64,000 bases of DNA from Bordetella parapertussis (GCA_945877235.1 CAMCRF010000011.1:1-64000); one strand, 5' to 3'; counted from the first letter of the stretch, positions 36,255 to 46,495 are shown. The notes: generated by a model from the letters alone, not told the origin. Made by a program: numbers and translations.

Positions 36255-38135
36255 TTAGAGCTGGTCAATGGAGTGGCCGCGCAACGCAGTGGCCACCGCG
36301 CGGTCCATGCGACGCTCGGCGAATGGCTCTGAGGCCGCAGAAACACGCGTGAGCATGGCCCGAATAGCCTCGAGATCGGGGCCACCGCAGATGGCGCGAG
36401 CCTCGCGCATGATCTCGTCGAGATCGTTGCGCTCGGACGCACTGAGCAGGTCACCGTCTTGTTCCAATGCTGCACCAAGCCCCATGAGCAGCTGTTCAAG
36501 CTCGACCTGCTGCTCGCGCAAAGCGCGGACGTGCAGGTCGTCTTTCGCATGAGAAAACGCGTCTTGCAGCATTTGCGCGACTTGGTCGTCTGTGAGCCCA
36601 TAAGATGGCTTGACCTGAACCGAGGCACTCACCCCCGTGCTCAGCTCCTCTGCCAACACGGACAGCAGGCCATCTGCATCGACCTGAAACGTGACCTGAA
36701 TGCGGGCTGCTCCCGCCACCATAGACGGGATGCCCCGCAGCTCGAAGCGCGCGAGTGAGCGACACTCGCTGACCAGCTCGCGCTCGCCCTGCACGACATG
36801 TATGGCCATAGCAGTCTGACCATCTTGATAGGTGGTAAAGGTCTGTCCGCGGGCAACGGGAATGGGCGTATTGCGGGGAATAACCTTCTCCGAGAGTCCG
36901 CCGATCGTTTCAAGGCCAAGGCTTAGGGGAAGTACGTCGAGCAGGAGCCAATCGTCGCCATCGGCGCGATGACCTGCGAGCAGACTCGCCTGCAACGCAG
37001 CGCCCAAGGCCACGACTTCGTCGGGGTGAATATCGGCATGCGGCGCTTTTCCGAAGAACGCAGTCACGGCGGCGCGCAGGGCCAGCAGTCGAGTAGACCC
37101 CCCAACCAGAACAACACCCTCAATGTCGCTGCGCTCGATACGGGCGTCGTGAATGGCCTGCTCACAGACCTTGAGCGTGCGGTCCAGCAAGGGCTGGGCC
37201 AGCGCAGCCAAGCCAGCCGCATCGAGTAGGGCCAAGGGCCGTGATCCATCGTCTCGGCTCCAGACATCGCTCACCTTGGCCTGAGGACCGCCATCGGAGA
37301 GCTGCTCCTTGAGCCGCCTTGCGAGCGAGAGCAGCCGTCGCCACTCTCCAGCCGATAGTGCGTCTCGAGACATACCCCAGCCGGCCAGCCAGTGTTCCGC
37401 AATGGATTCATCGAGGTCATCGCCCCCGAGCTCGGAGTCTCCACCCGTGGCAACGACCTCAAACACGCCCTGCCTGAGGCGAAGCAGTGACAGATCGAAG
37501 GTTCCGCCACCGAGATCGTAGACCGCGTAGAGCCCCTCTCGACCCGACTCAAGCCCGTAAGCCAAGGCCGCTGCCGTTGGCTCATTGAGCAGACGCAAGA
37601 CATGCAGACCCGCAAGTGCGGCAGCATCTTTTGTGGCCTGACGCTGGGCGTCGTCAAAGTAAGCAGGCACGGTGATCACGGCGCCCACGAGGCTGTCGCC
37701 CAGGGCCTCCTCAGCGCGCAAGCGAAGAACGCGCAAGATATCGGCAGAAACCTCTACGGGAGATTTAACGCCGGCATCGGTTCGGATGCGCACGACCCCA
37801 TCTTGCCCGCTGGCCTCGATCTGATAAGGCACACGCAGCCGCTGCGCGTCCTGGAGACCGCGCCCCATGAGGCGCTTGACCGAGGCAATGGTGTTGTGGG
37901 GATCTTCGCTCGCCGCCGAGAGCGCGTCGTAGCCGACCTCGGGTGCGAGGCCAGCGCTGTAGCGCACCACCGACGGCAGCAGGCCTTTGCCCATAAGATC
38001 GGGTAGGACCTCGGGCTGGCCTGATCGAACGGCTGCTACCAGCGAGTGGGTGGTGCCCAGGTCGATGCCGACCGCAAAGCGACGTTGGTGCGGCGCTGTG
38101 GACTGCCCGGGTTCTGCAATCTGAAGCAGGGCCAT
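36255..38135 (-). CDS. hscA: Fe-S assembly Hsp70 chaperone HscA
   Basis: A 626-residue Hsp70. The N-terminal ATPase domain has '[12 protein letters not shown]', '[14 protein letters not shown]' and '[14 protein letters not shown]'; the peptide-binding domain has '[14 protein letters not shown]'. With HscB it acts on the LPPVK motif of IscU, which is present here, to help transfer clusters. Its ATG overlaps the hscB stop by one base. Confidence 0.96.
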   Translation of the reverse strand: MALLQIAEPGQSTAPHQRRFAVGIDLGTTHSLVAAVRSGQPEVLPDLMGKGLLPSVVRYSAGLAPEVGYDALSAASEDPHNTIASVKRLMGRGLQDAQRLRVPYQIEASGQDGVVRIRTDAGVKSPVEVSADILRVLRLRAEEALGDSLVGAVITVPAYFDDAQRQATKDAAALAGLHVLRLLNEPTAAALAYGLESGREGLYAVYDLGGGTFDLSLLRLRQGVFEVVATGGDSELGGDDLDESIAEHWLAGWGMSRDALSAGEWRRLLSLARRLKEQLSDGGPQAKVSDVWSRDDGSRPLALLDAAGLAALAQPLLDRTLKVCEQAIHDARIERSDIEGVVLVGGSTRLLALRAAVTAFFGKAPHADIHPDEVVALGAALQASLLAGHRADGDDWLLLDVLPLSLGLETIGGLSEKVIPRNTPIPVARGQTFTTYQDGQTAMAIHVVQGERELVSECRSLARFELRGIPSMVAGAARIQVTFQVDADGLLSVLAEELSTGVSASVQVKPSYGLTDDQVAQMLQDAFSHAKDDLHVRALREQQVELEQLLMGLGAALEQDGDLLSASERNDLDEIMREARAICGGPDLEAIRAMLTRVSAASEPFAERRMDRAVATALRGHSIDQL

Positions 38136-38677
38136 TACCGCAACTCCTCGCTGAATTTTTCAATGAACATGAGGGCACGGACCTGCGCTGCAGCCTCGGC
38201 TAGGGCCTCATCGTTGGTCTGAGCCAACAAGGCCGTCAGTCGCTCGAGCCCGCTTTGATGGGCCTGAGCGCAGGCTTCCTTGAGCTGTACAAGCTGTACT
38301 CGTCGTGCCCCCTCGCCCGCTGAACGAGCGGCTTCCAGGGCCTCGCGCCATTCCATTTGTTGCTCCAAGAATGCCAATGGCATACGGGTGTTCTGCTCGG
38401 CATCGACGGAAATGCCCTTGAGGGTGAGCAGGTAGGTCGCTCGCTTGAGCGGCTCGCGAAGGGTTTCGTACGCCTCGTGTATGCGGGTAGACCATTGCAG
38501 TGCGAGTCGCTTTTGCGCCGGACCTGCAGAGGCAAATCGATCGGGATGAACGACAGCCTGAACCCGCTGCCGCGCCGTATCCAGCTGATTCAGATCAATT
38601 TGAAAATCAGGGGAGAGACCGAGCAATGCGAAATGGTTCTGGTCAAACCTGGAAGGATTCACCGCAACCGCACTCAC
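38135..38677 (-). CDS. hscB: Fe-S assembly J-protein HscB
   Basis: A 180-residue co-chaperone. The J domain holds '[14 protein letters not shown]' and the HPD motif in 'VHPDRF'; the C-terminal three-helix domain binds IscU. Start assignment is weak: the GTG at 38677 overlaps iscA by 35 bp, and a GTG at 38662 is an alternative. It presents IscU to HscA. Confidence 0.92.
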   Translation of the reverse strand: MSAVAVNPSRFDQNHFALLGLSPDFQIDLNQLDTARQRVQAVVHPDRFASAGPAQKRLALQWSTRIHEAYETLREPLKRATYLLTLKGISVDAEQNTRMPLAFLEQQMEWREALEAARSAGEGARRVQLVQLKEACAQAHQSGLERLTALLAQTNDEALAEAAAQVRALMFIEKFSEELR

Positions 38678-38966
38678 TCTTCACGTTGGGGTTGTTGAAC
38701 TTAAAGCCCTCGTTGAGCCCTTCGCGCGCAAAGTCCAGCTCGGTCCCGTCGATATAGGCCAGGCTTTTAGGGTCCACAAACACTCGGACACCATGACTCT
38801 CAAACATGGCATCTTCGGGCGCCGTTTCATCTACAAACTCAAGCTTGTAGGCAAGCCCCGAGCAGCCGGTCGTGCGCACGCCCAAACGCACTCCGAGACC
38901 CTTGCCGCGCTTCTCGATGTATCGGCTCACATGCTGAGCCGCTTGTTCAGTGAGCGTTATGGCCAT
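38643..38966 (-). CDS. iscA: A-type Fe-S carrier IscA
   Basis: A 107-residue A-type carrier with the three conserved cysteines: Cys35 in 'TTGCSGLAY' and Cys99 and Cys101 in 'ECGCGESF'. It delivers clusters to target proteins. The ATG at 38966 matches the family start and overlaps the iscU end by 20 bp; the longer open frame is not real. Confidence 0.96.
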   Translation of the reverse strand: MAITLTEQAAQHVSRYIEKRGKGLGVRLGVRTTGCSGLAYKLEFVDETAPEDAMFESHGVRVFVDPKSLAYIDGTELDFAREGLNEGFKFNNPNVKSECGCGESFQV

Positions 38967-39339
38967 GCTTGTTCTTGTAGTCCTCAATGGCGGCCTTGAT
39001 CGCGTCTTCGGCCAGAATTGAGCAGTGAATCTTGACGGGTGGCAGTGCCAGCTCAGAGGCGATCTGCGTGTTCTTAATTTCCATCGCCTGATCGAGCGTT
39101 TTGCCCTTGACCCACTCGGTGACCAGCGAGGACGACGCAATTGCGGAGCCGCACCCGTAGGTCTTGAACCGTGCATCTTCAATGATGCCTTGCTCATTGA
39201 CCTTGATCTGCAGCTTCATGACGTCGCCACATGCAGGTGCCCCGACCATGCCCGTTCCGACCTGCGGATCGTTCTTGTCCAGCGCCCCTACGTTGCGAGG
39301 GTTCTCATAATGATCAATGACTTTGTCACTGTAGGCCAT
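38947..39339 (-). CDS. iscU: Fe-S cluster scaffold IscU
   Basis: A 130-residue scaffold with the cluster cysteines in 'GAPACGDVM', '[17 protein letters not shown]' and '[12 protein letters not shown]', and the HscA recognition motif LPPVK directly before the last one. Length is normal. It receives sulfur from IscS, encoded 15 bp upstream. Confidence 0.97.
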   Translation of the reverse strand: MAYSDKVIDHYENPRNVGALDKNDPQVGTGMVGAPACGDVMKLQIKVNEQGIIEDARFKTYGCGSAIASSSLVTEWVKGKTLDQAMEIKNTQIASELALPPVKIHCSILAEDAIKAAIEDYKNKHGHNAH

Positions 39340-39354
39340 GCCATTCTCCCTGAA

Positions 39355-40563
39355 TTAGTGTGCTGCCCATTGAATGGTGTTGAGGTCGATTCCGTCTTGC
39401 ACGAGTTCCCACAGCGGCGACATCTCGCGAAGCTTAGCCACCTTGTCTTTCATGAGCGCAATGGTGAAATCGACTTCTTCGACGGTGGTGAAACGGCCCA
39501 CGGAGAACCGAATCGAGGAGTGCGCCAGTTCATCGCTGCGGCCAAGCGCACGCAATACGTAGGAGGGCTCAAGGCTTGCGCTGGTGCAGGCAGAACCCGA
39601 GGAAACCGCAATATCTTTCACCGCCATCAGCAACGACTCGCCCTCTACATAATTGAAGCTGACATTGAGGTTGTGCGGCACTCGCTGGTCGAGGTCTCCA
39701 TTCAGGTACACCGCTTCCATTTCTGAGAGACCTGCCCACAGCCGATCGCGAAGGGCTCGAATGCGCTCGTTCTCGGTAGACATCTCGAGCTGAGCGAGGC
39801 GAAAAGCCTCACCCATGCCAACAATTTGATGGGTGGGAAGGGTTCCAGATCGCATGCCTCGCTCGTGCCCGCCCCCGTGAATGAGGGGCTCAAGCCTCAC
39901 CCGGGGCTTTCGGCGAACAAACAATGCTCCGATGCCCTTGGGGCCGTAGGTTTTATGGGCAGAAAAAGACATGAGGTCGCACTTGAGCGTACTCAGATCA
40001 ATCGCCACCTTTCCAGTGGCCTGCGCTGCATCGATGTGAAAAATGATGCCGCGTGCGCGGCAGAGCTCGCCGATGGCGTACACGTCTTGAATCACACCAA
40101 TCTCGTTGTTTACCAACATGACTGAGACCAATATCGTGTCGGGACGGATGGCAGCTTCAAGTGCTGCAAGGTCGATCAGGCCATTTTCTTGAACATCGAG
40201 CAGGGTCAGTGCATAACCCTCACGCTCGAGCTCACGGCAGGTGTCGAGGGTGGCTTTGTGCTCGGTTTTTACCGAGATGATGTGCCGGCCCTTGTCCTTG
40301 TAGAAGTGCGCTGCGCCTTTGAGCGCAAGATTGATCGACTCCGTCGCGCCTGAAGTCCAGACCAGTTCCTTTGCATCGCAGTTCACCAAGCTGGCAACTT
40401 GTTGGCGCGAGGCCTCAACGGCCTCCTCCGCCCGCCACCCAAAAGAGTGACTGCGCGAGGCTGGGTTGCCAAAATCCTGTCTTAGAAATGGCAACATGGC
40501 GTCGACCACTCGAGGGTCAATGGGGGTGGTTGCTGAGTAGTCGAGGTAAATCGGGGTGTTCAT
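39355..40563 (-). CDS. iscS: Cysteine desulfurase IscS
   Basis: A 402-residue PLP enzyme that takes sulfur from cysteine for Fe-S clusters and tRNA thiolation. The PLP lysine is in '[11 protein letters not shown]' and the persulfide cysteine loop is '[21 protein letters not shown]', as in IscS. Length is typical. It lies 17 bp after iscR. Confidence 0.97.
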   Translation of the reverse strand: MNTPIYLDYSATTPIDPRVVDAMLPFLRQDFGNPASRSHSFGWRAEEAVEASRQQVASLVNCDAKELVWTSGATESINLALKGAAHFYKDKGRHIISVKTEHKATLDTCRELEREGYALTLLDVQENGLIDLAALEAAIRPDTILVSVMLVNNEIGVIQDVYAIGELCRARGIIFHIDAAQATGKVAIDLSTLKCDLMSFSAHKTYGPKGIGALFVRRKPRVRLEPLIHGGGHERGMRSGTLPTHQIVGMGEAFRLAQLEMSTENERIRALRDRLWAGLSEMEAVYLNGDLDQRVPHNLNVSFNYVEGESLLMAVKDIAVSSGSACTSASLEPSYVLRALGRSDELAHSSIRFSVGRFTTVEEVDFTIALMKDKVAKLREMSPLWELVQDGIDLNTIQWAAH

Positions 40564-40580
40564 GCTTTTGGCCTTGAGAC

Positions 40581-41057
40581 TTAGTGGGCGGACTCGCGCT
40601 CTTCGTGGAAAACCACATGGCGAGTGACAGACTGCTTTGCGCCCGCGAGTTTCTGGCGCTGCTCGTCGACCAGATCCTGCAGGGAAATTCCGTCGAGAAA
40701 GTCGACCATGTGCCGGTTGAGGCTTGCCCAGAGCTCGTGCGTCATGCAGATCTGCTCATCGTGGCAGTTCTGCTTGCCACCGCACTGGGTCGCATCGAGC
40801 GGCTCGTCGACTGCATAAATGATGTCTGCCACCGTAATGTCTTTGCCCGCGCGCGCCAGCTTGTACCCGCCGCCCGGCCCGCGCATGGACTCCACCAGCT
40901 CATGCCGGCGCAACCGCCCGAAGAGCTGCTCAAGGTAAGAGAGCGAAATGCGCTGTCTTTGGCTGATTGCAGCCAGGGTGACGGGGCCTTTGTCTTGACG
41001 CAGACCGAGGTCAATCATGGCGGTGACGGCGAACCGTCCTTTGGTGGTCAGTCTCAT
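40581..41057 (-). CDS. iscR: Fe-S-responsive regulator IscR
   Basis: A 158-residue Rrf2-family regulator. The winged helix is N-terminal ('[19 protein letters not shown]'), and the three cluster cysteines with the histidine ligand are in '[19 protein letters not shown]'. In its [2Fe-2S] form IscR represses the isc operon through type-1 sites; two such sites lie upstream (41100-41124 and 41130-41154), so autoregulation is expected. Confidence 0.96.
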   Translation of the reverse strand: MRLTTKGRFAVTAMIDLGLRQDKGPVTLAAISQRQRISLSYLEQLFGRLRRHELVESMRGPGGGYKLARAGKDITVADIIYAVDEPLDATQCGGKQNCHDEQICMTHELWASLNRHMVDFLDGISLQDLVDEQRQKLAGAKQSVTRHVVFHEERESAH

Positions 41058-41068
41058 TGCCTATCTCC

Positions 41069-41110
41069 TGGGTTGCCGATCTTGGGTTACCGATCCTGAG
41101 TTCCCGACTA
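41069..41110. repeat. Three 14-bp direct repeats in the isc leader
   Basis: Three head-to-tail 14-bp units at 41069-41082, 41083-41096 and 41097-41110. The first two differ at two positions; the third is more diverged. They lie between the iscR start and the IscR sites, and the third runs into the proximal site. Confidence 0.6.
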
Positions 41111-41124
41111 AATTACTCGGGAGC
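41100..41124 (-). promoter_or_regulatory. IscR type-1 binding site, proximal
   Basis: In minus-strand sense the core reads CCC-GAGT-AATT-TAGTC-GGG, close to the E. coli type-1 consensus (SYY-GACT-RWWW-YAGTC-RRS). It lies 43 bp upstream of the iscR ATG, where it could cover the start of transcription. Confidence 0.7.
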
Positions 41125-41129
41125 TTACC

Positions 41130-41154
41130 TTAGCCGATTGTTTTACTCAAGTAT
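41130..41154 (-). promoter_or_regulatory. IscR type-1 binding site, distal
   Basis: In minus-strand sense it reads ATA-CTT-GAGT-AAAA-CAATC-GGC-TAA and fits the 25-bp type-1 consensus at nearly every position. Two sites in a row upstream of iscR match the E. coli isc promoter plan. Confidence 0.75.
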
Positions 41155-41205
41155 TCGGGCAAAAAAAGGAGGGCAAAGCCCTCCTTGGGATGGGGGAACC
41201 TGCTG

Positions 41206-41754
41206 TTAGGCAGCGGCCGCAACCATGCTCGCCCTGCGACGCACCACTTCCATGAGGCCGTTGCACGCGTCTTCGATGTAGTCGAGTGCCTGGTCAAACC
41301 CCTGTGGGCCGCCGTGATAAGGGTCGTTGACAGTGGCTGCTTCATATTCGGTGGCAAACCGCATCAGGAGCTGGAGCTTGTGCTGCAGACCACGAGGCGC
41401 TGTGCGCTGGAGCAGGGCAAGGTTGTCCCAATCCATGGCCAGAATGTAGTCGTAGTCGGAGAAGTCGCTCATCTCGACCTTGCGGGCCAAGTGGGTGCTC
41501 AAGTCGTAGCCGCGCCGCTGGGCAGCGGAGATAGAGCGTGGGTCCGCGGGCTCGCCCACATGAAAGGCGTGAGTTCCGGCGGAGTCTGCCTGTACGAGGT
41601 CAGCCAGCCCTGAATTCTTGACCATGGTCTCGAACACGGCTTTGGCAGTGGGGGAGCGGCAAATGTTGCCCATGCAAACAAACAAAACCTTCGTTTGCAT
41701 ACCGGCGAGCTTGTTGAGGACGGGTTCTGTCGTTTTCTTAGGTGAACGGCTCAT
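41206..41754 (-). CDS. Low-molecular-weight protein tyrosine phosphatase
   Basis: A 182-residue phosphatase with the CX5R loop 'VCMGNICRSPT' near residues 26-36 and the general-acid Asp in 'NDPYHGG'. The ATG at 41754 has AAGGA upstream; starting at an internal ATG (41700) would give the family-typical N-terminus 'MQTKVLFVCMGN'. It lies 26 bp after uvrB in the same direction and is followed by the divergently bounded isc promoter region. Target proteins unknown. Confidence 0.92.
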   Translation of the reverse strand: MSRSPKKTTEPVLNKLAGMQTKVLFVCMGNICRSPTAKAVFETMVKNSGLADLVQADSAGTHAFHVGEPADPRSISAAQRRGYDLSTHLARKVEMSDFSDYDYILAMDWDNLALLQRTAPRGLQHKLQLLMRFATEYEAATVNDPYHGGPQGFDQALDYIEDACNGLMEVVRRRASMVAAAA

Positions 41755-41780
41755 GGCAGGGGTTCCTTCTAGGGTCGATG

Positions 41781-43904
41781 TTATGCGGCCTGGCTTGCCT
41801 GGCCAGGTCCACGGGGGGTTGGAGCAGCAGAACCCGCAAGAGGTTCCACCTGATCTTGGAGTTGGCCCGCACCAAACACCTGAGCCTTGAGGCGGGCGAG
41901 CTGATCTCGAGCCGCAGCCGCCTTTTCGAATTCAAGGTTGCGGGCGTGTTCAAGCATTTGCTTCTCGAGGCGGGCAATTTCTTTGCCCAGTGCACGCTCT
42001 GAGCGCTCGAGGTCAGCCGAGGGAAGGGCGTAAGTCTGGGCTCGCTCGGCATCAGAGGCCTGAGAGACCACGCCATCGATGAGGTCTCGGATGCCCTTTG
42101 AAACGCCAGCTGGCGTAATGCCATGGGCGAGGTTGTAGGCCACTTGCTTGGTGCGTCGACGCTCGGTCTCTGACATGGCTTTTGACATGGAGTCGGTGAT
42201 GCGATCGGCGTAAAGCAAGGCCTTGCCGCGAATGTTTCGAGCGGCACGTCCAATGGTCTGAATCAGGCTTCTGTGCGAGCGCAGAAAGCCTTCTTTGTCG
42301 GCGTCGAGAATGGCCACCAATGAAACCTCTGGAATGTCGAGCCCCTCGCGCAGCAAGTTAATGCCAACCAATACATCGAATTGGCCAAGCCGAAGGTCGC
42401 GAATAATTTCAACGCGCTCGACCGTGTCGATGTCTGAGTGCAGGTAGCGAACCTTCACGCCATGCTCTGACAGGTATTCGGACAGGTCCTCCGCCATGCG
42501 CTTGGTTAGGGTGGTGACAAGCACGCGCTCGCGTAGGGCCACCCGCGCCTTGATTTCAGAGAGCAGGTCGTCGACCTGAGTACGGGCGGGGCGGACCTCG
42601 ATTTCGGGATCGACCAGCCCGGTTGGCCGCACCACCTGCTCGACAACTGCGCCCTGAGAGCGCTCGAGTTCGTAGTCTCCAGGCGTGGCCGAGACAAACA
42701 CCGCCTGACGCAATCGCGGCTCGAACTCGTCGAATCGCAGGGGGCGATTATCGAGTGCAGACGGCAGCCTAAACCCGTAGTGGACCAGTGTCTCTTTGCG
42801 GGCGCGGTCGCCGCGATACATGCCACCGAGCTGCCCGATCATGACGTGGCTTTCATCGAGGAAAATCAACGCGTCGCGGGGTAAATAGTCGATCAGGGTG
42901 GGAGGCGGCTCCCCCTCTGCAGCGCCTGAGAGATGCCGGGAATAATTTTCAATGCCTTTGCAAAAGCCCAGCTCAGCAAGCATTTCGAGATCGAATCGAG
43001 TGCGCTGCTCTAGGCGCTGGGCCTCCACCAACTTGCCATCTGTTACGAGCTGTTTGCTGCGCACGCGCAACTCTTCCTTAATAGTCTCGACCGCCCGTAG
43101 AACGATTTCGCGAGGCGTGACGTAGTGCGAAGAGGGGTACACCACAAAACGGGGCACCTTCTGACGCACACGGCCTGTGAGCGGGTCAAAGAGCTGTAAG
43201 GTCTCGATCTCGTCGTCAAAAAGCTCGATCCGTAGGGCAAGTTCAGCGTGTTCGGCCGGGAAAATATCGATGGTGTCTCCGCGCACGCGAAAGCAGCCAC
43301 GAGAGAAATCGATGTCGTTGCGCTGATATTGCATGCGCACCAATTGCGCAATCAGGTCACGCTGGCCCAGGGCATCGCCCACGCGAACGGCAAGTACCAT
43401 GGCGTGGTAATCGCTTGGGTTTCCAATTCCGTATATGCAGGAGACGGTCGCCACAATAATGGTGTCGCGGCGCTCCAGCAGGGATTTGGTCGCAGACAAG
43501 CGCATCTGCTCAATGTGCTCATTGACCGCGGAATCCTTCTCAATGAAAAGATCCCGTTGGGGGACATAGGCCTCGGGTTGGTAGTAATCGTAGTAGCTCA
43601 CGAAATACTCGACGGCATTTCGCGGAAAGAACTCCCGCATTTCAGAGTAGAGCTGCGCGGCGAGTGTTTTATTGGGTGCCAAAACCAGAGCGGGGCGGCC
43701 GAGTTGGGCGATGACGTTGGCCATAGTGAAGGTCTTGCCCGATCCGGTAACACCCAGTAGGGTTTGAAAGGACACCCCGTCTTGGATGCCTTGCACCAGG
43801 TGCTCAATGGCTGCCGGCTGATCTCCAGCAGGCGCGAAAGATGAGACCAGCTCGAAAGGGCTGGTCGCAGCAGGTTGTTGGGTCGAAACAACAGGGGCCG
43901 ACAT
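41781..43904 (-). CDS. uvrB: UvrABC excision nuclease subunit B
   Basis: A 707-residue DNA-damage helicase-like protein: Walker A 'GVTGSGKT', beta-hairpin '[12 protein letters not shown]', 'IFLDESHV', helicase motif VI 'QTIGRAARN' and the C-terminal UVR domain '[21 protein letters not shown]'. It loads at lesions with UvrA and recruits UvrC. A DnaA-box-like 9-mer lies 42 bp upstream of the ATG. No clear LexA box was seen. Confidence 0.97.
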   Translation of the reverse strand: MSAPVVSTQQPAATSPFELVSSFAPAGDQPAAIEHLVQGIQDGVSFQTLLGVTGSGKTFTMANVIAQLGRPALVLAPNKTLAAQLYSEMREFFPRNAVEYFVSYYDYYQPEAYVPQRDLFIEKDSAVNEHIEQMRLSATKSLLERRDTIIVATVSCIYGIGNPSDYHAMVLAVRVGDALGQRDLIAQLVRMQYQRNDIDFSRGCFRVRGDTIDIFPAEHAELALRIELFDDEIETLQLFDPLTGRVRQKVPRFVVYPSSHYVTPREIVLRAVETIKEELRVRSKQLVTDGKLVEAQRLEQRTRFDLEMLAELGFCKGIENYSRHLSGAAEGEPPPTLIDYLPRDALIFLDESHVMIGQLGGMYRGDRARKETLVHYGFRLPSALDNRPLRFDEFEPRLRQAVFVSATPGDYELERSQGAVVEQVVRPTGLVDPEIEVRPARTQVDDLLSEIKARVALRERVLVTTLTKRMAEDLSEYLSEHGVKVRYLHSDIDTVERVEIIRDLRLGQFDVLVGINLLREGLDIPEVSLVAILDADKEGFLRSHRSLIQTIGRAARNIRGKALLYADRITDSMSKAMSETERRRTKQVAYNLAHGITPAGVSKGIRDLIDGVVSQASDAERAQTYALPSADLERSERALGKEIARLEKQMLEHARNLEFEKAAAARDQLARLKAQVFGAGQLQDQVEPLAGSAAPTPRGPGQASQAA

Positions 43905-43945
43905 GTTAAGCTTTGAGCCTTGTCATCTAACGGTCACCGGTGGAG

Positions 43946-43954
43946 TTATCCACA
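43946..43954 (+). promoter_or_regulatory. DnaA-box-like 9-mer upstream of uvrB
   Basis: TTATCCACA, an exact match to the strongest DnaA box, in the 121-bp gap between uvrB and the divergent aminotransferase gene. A lone 9-mer can occur by chance. Confidence 0.35.
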
Positions 43955-44031
43955 GGGCAATCCGATATTGTCTGTCGGCAGAGCCGAAATTTCCATTCCT
44001 TTTTTTGATCCCCAACCCTTGACAAATGGTC

Positions 44032-45240
44032 ATGAACGCATCTCTCTTCGCCCACCTCGAGCAAGCCCCTCGCGACCCCATCCTTGGCCTTACAGAGGCG
44101 TTTGTCGCCGACACGCGGGCTGAAAAAGTCAATCTTGGCGTAGGCGTTTACTACGACGATCAGGGAAAATTACCGCTACTTAGCTGCGTAAAGACTGCAG
44201 AAGCAACCAGAATCGCAGCTGCCCCAGCCCGTGGGTACCAGCCTATTGAGGGTGCAGTTGCCTACAACAAGGCAGTTCAATCGCTGCTCTTTGGTGCAGA
44301 GCACCCATTGCTGACCGCACAGCGCGTGGTCACCATTGAGGCGCTGGGTGGAACCGGTGCGCTCAAGGTTGGCGCGGACCTGCTGCGCAGATTTTTTCCA
44401 CAAGCCACCGTTGCGATCAGTGACCCCAGTTGGGAGAACCACAGAGCACTCTTCGAGGCGGCTGGGTTCGCGGTCTCAAACTACGTGTATTACGACCCAA
44501 CCACCCGCGGCGTCAATGTCAGCGGCATGATCCAAAGCCTAAAGGACCTGCCCAATCAGACCATCGTAGTGCTGCATGCCTGCTGCCACAACCCCACCGG
44601 CGCAGACCTCACCCCTGACGACTGGGATCAGGTCATCGCGGTCCTGAACGAAAAGCAGCACATTCCATTTCTCGATATGGCTTACCAGGGTTTTGGTGAC
44701 GGCATTGCCCAAGACGCGCTCTCGCTCAACAAGCTCGCAGCGACCGATCGGCCATTCTTGGTCTCCAGCTCATTCTCCAAGTCCTTCTCACTCTACGGAG
44801 AGCGCGTGGGCGCCCTCTCGGTCGTGACGAGCTCGGCGGAAGAGTCTGTTCGTGTCATGAGTCAGGTCAAACGCACCATTCGCACGAACTACTCGAACCC
44901 CCCCACACACGGGGGTGCAATTGTGGCGGCTGTGCTTTCCACGCCCGAACTGCGAGCCGGCTGGGAGCAAGAGCTTGGGGCCATGCGCGAGCGCATCAAG
45001 GCCATGCGCCTCGGCTTATTGCAAGGCTTGCAGGCAGAAGGCGTAACAACCGATTTCTCATTCGTGACCCAGCAGCGTGGCATGTTCAGCTACACGGGCC
45101 TCACCGAGGCGCAGGTCACTCGGTTGCGTGAAGAATTCGCGGTTTACGCGATCAATACGGGGCGGGTCTGCATTGCCGCCCTCAACACGCACAACCTGCC
45201 CCGAGTGTGCAAGGCCATTGCCGCCGTGCTGAAAAACTAG
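44032..45240 (+). CDS. tyrB: Aromatic-amino-acid/aspartate aminotransferase
   Basis: A 402-residue class I aminotransferase (404 from the alternative ATG at 44026). Motifs: 'VNLGVGVYYDDQGKLPLL', 'CCHNPTGADLT', the PLP lysine in 'SSSFSKSFSLYGERVG' and a substrate arginine near 'GRVCIAALN'. It fits TyrB/AspC, which transfers amino groups between glutamate and aromatic or oxo acids. No ribosome site clearly chooses between the two ATGs. Confidence 0.93.
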   Translation: MNASLFAHLEQAPRDPILGLTEAFVADTRAEKVNLGVGVYYDDQGKLPLLSCVKTAEATRIAAAPARGYQPIEGAVAYNKAVQSLLFGAEHPLLTAQRVVTIEALGGTGALKVGADLLRRFFPQATVAISDPSWENHRALFEAAGFAVSNYVYYDPTTRGVNVSGMIQSLKDLPNQTIVVLHACCHNPTGADLTPDDWDQVIAVLNEKQHIPFLDMAYQGFGDGIAQDALSLNKLAATDRPFLVSSSFSKSFSLYGERVGALSVVTSSAEESVRVMSQVKRTIRTNYSNPPTHGGAIVAAVLSTPELRAGWEQELGAMRERIKAMRLGLLQGLQAEGVTTDFSFVTQQRGMFSYTGLTEAQVTRLREEFAVYAINTGRVCIAALNTHNLPRVCKAIAAVLKN

Positions 45241-45254
45241 CCCGAATGCGAGGG

Positions 45255-45827
45255 TCAGACGGCGGTCTGGTCCTCAGACGGTTCGTCGTGTTCAGAGTGA
45301 ATCGATAGCGCCACCAGAAAACGCGACACCATGTTGTAGGCCGCCACGGTGGCGATAAGCTCTACTGTCTGCTGAGCACCCAGCGACCGGGCGAGACGAC
45401 GCTTGAGCGGTCCCGCAACCTGCACCTGGCGGGTCATCTCTCTTGCCAAGCCAATGACGTCTTGCTCCAACTCCGGGAACAGCCCGATCGGAAAGTTCGC
45501 CTCGTCCAGTTGCTTGAGGGCCGCAGCCTGCTCCTCGGTGCCCCCTACCCGAACGTAGATCGGCGCATGGTGCTCGTACTCGTAGTCAGCCCCGTTGAGC
45601 ACAGCGACAACACACATGGCGAGCTCACGCAGCCTGAGTGGAACACTGAGCTCATTGCGCACCTTCCCAAGAAACACGTTCCAGCCCTCAGCCAAGGCCG
45701 GACTGTGTAAGAGCATTCGGTCAAGCTTGAGCAGCTCTCCTCCCCGGCGTTGGCGAATCGCGTCCACCAAGGCCTGAGGCTCGCAAATATCTGCAGGGAG
45801 CAGCGGAATAGCGGGTTGGGCGATCAT
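45255..45827 (-). CDS. Carboxymuconolactone decarboxylase/AhpD-family protein
   Basis: A 190-residue helical protein of the CMD/AhpD-like family ('RLRELAMCVVAVLNGADYEYEHHAPIYVRVGGTEEQ'). The ATG at 45827 has GAGGAG 7 nt upstream. It keeps a Glu/His-rich active-site helix and only one of the cysteines of AhpD-type peroxidases, so decarboxylase-like or peroxidase activity cannot be decided. It is divergent from queE with just 15 bp between starts. Confidence 0.8.
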   Translation of the reverse strand: MIAQPAIPLLPADICEPQALVDAIRQRRGGELLKLDRMLLHSPALAEGWNVFLGKVRNELSVPLRLRELAMCVVAVLNGADYEYEHHAPIYVRVGGTEEQAAALKQLDEANFPIGLFPELEQDVIGLAREMTRQVQVAGPLKRRLARSLGAQQTVELIATVAAYNMVSRFLVALSIHSEHDEPSEDQTAV

Positions 45828-45842
45828 CGTTACACTCCTCAA

Positions 45843-46493
45843 ATGGGCTACAAATTAAAAGAGAGCTTTCTCACACTGCAGGGTGAAGGGGCGCAGGCAG
45901 GGCGTCTATCGGTGTTTCTGCGGTTTACAGGCTGTAACAACTGGAGTGGTCGTGAGCAAGATCGCGCCTCGGGACCTGCAGATTGCGCCCGCTGGTGTGA
46001 CACCCAGTTTGTGGGAACCGATGGCGATGGGGGTGGGGACTTCAGTCTTGAGTCTCTTTTGGCCCGCGTGCAGGCGCTCTGGCCCAACGGTCATCCGCCC
46101 TATGTGGTCCTCACGGGTGGTGAACCTGCGCTTCAGGTCGACACCGCGCTCGTCGAAGGCTTGCATCGACTGGGCGCGCAAGTCGCAATTGAGACCAACG
46201 GCAGCCTTGCACTGCCCAGCGGCATTGACTGGATCTGCGTGAGCCCAAAGCGGCTGATCTCTGGAGCACCTCAGCCGCTTGCGGTGACGCGTGGAAACGA
46301 GCTCAAGCTCGTCCTGCCACAGCCCGGACTTCAGCCCGAGGCATTAGAATCGCTGACTTTCGATCACTGGTTGGTTCAGCCCATGGACGGCCCACATCAA
46401 GCTCAGGCGCTCGAAGCTTGCATGGACTGGATCCACGCCCACCCGAAGTGGCGCTTATCTGTGCAAACTCACAAGGCCCTGGGCCTTCGCTAA
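45843..46493 (+). CDS. queE: 7-carboxy-7-deazaguanine synthase QueE
   Basis: A 216-residue radical-SAM enzyme of queuosine synthesis, converting 6-carboxytetrahydropterin to 7-carboxy-7-deazaguanine. 'ESFLTLQGEGAQAGRLSVFLRFTGCNNW', 'VLTGGEPALQ' and 'VAIETNGS' are diagnostic. The cluster cysteines have odd spacing: the first Cys is followed by 16 residues, then a Cys, three residues ('ARW') and a Cys, where QueE usually has CX14CX2C. The ATG at 45843 starts the conserved part; no ribosome site is evident. queD follows 2 bp later. Confidence 0.9.
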   Translation: MGYKLKESFLTLQGEGAQAGRLSVFLRFTGCNNWSGREQDRASGPADCARWCDTQFVGTDGDGGGDFSLESLLARVQALWPNGHPPYVVLTGGEPALQVDTALVEGLHRLGAQVAIETNGSLALPSGIDWICVSPKRLISGAPQPLAVTRGNELKLVLPQPGLQPEALESLTFDHWLVQPMDGPHQAQALEACMDWIHAHPKWRLSVQTHKALGLR

Positions 46494-46495
46494 AT

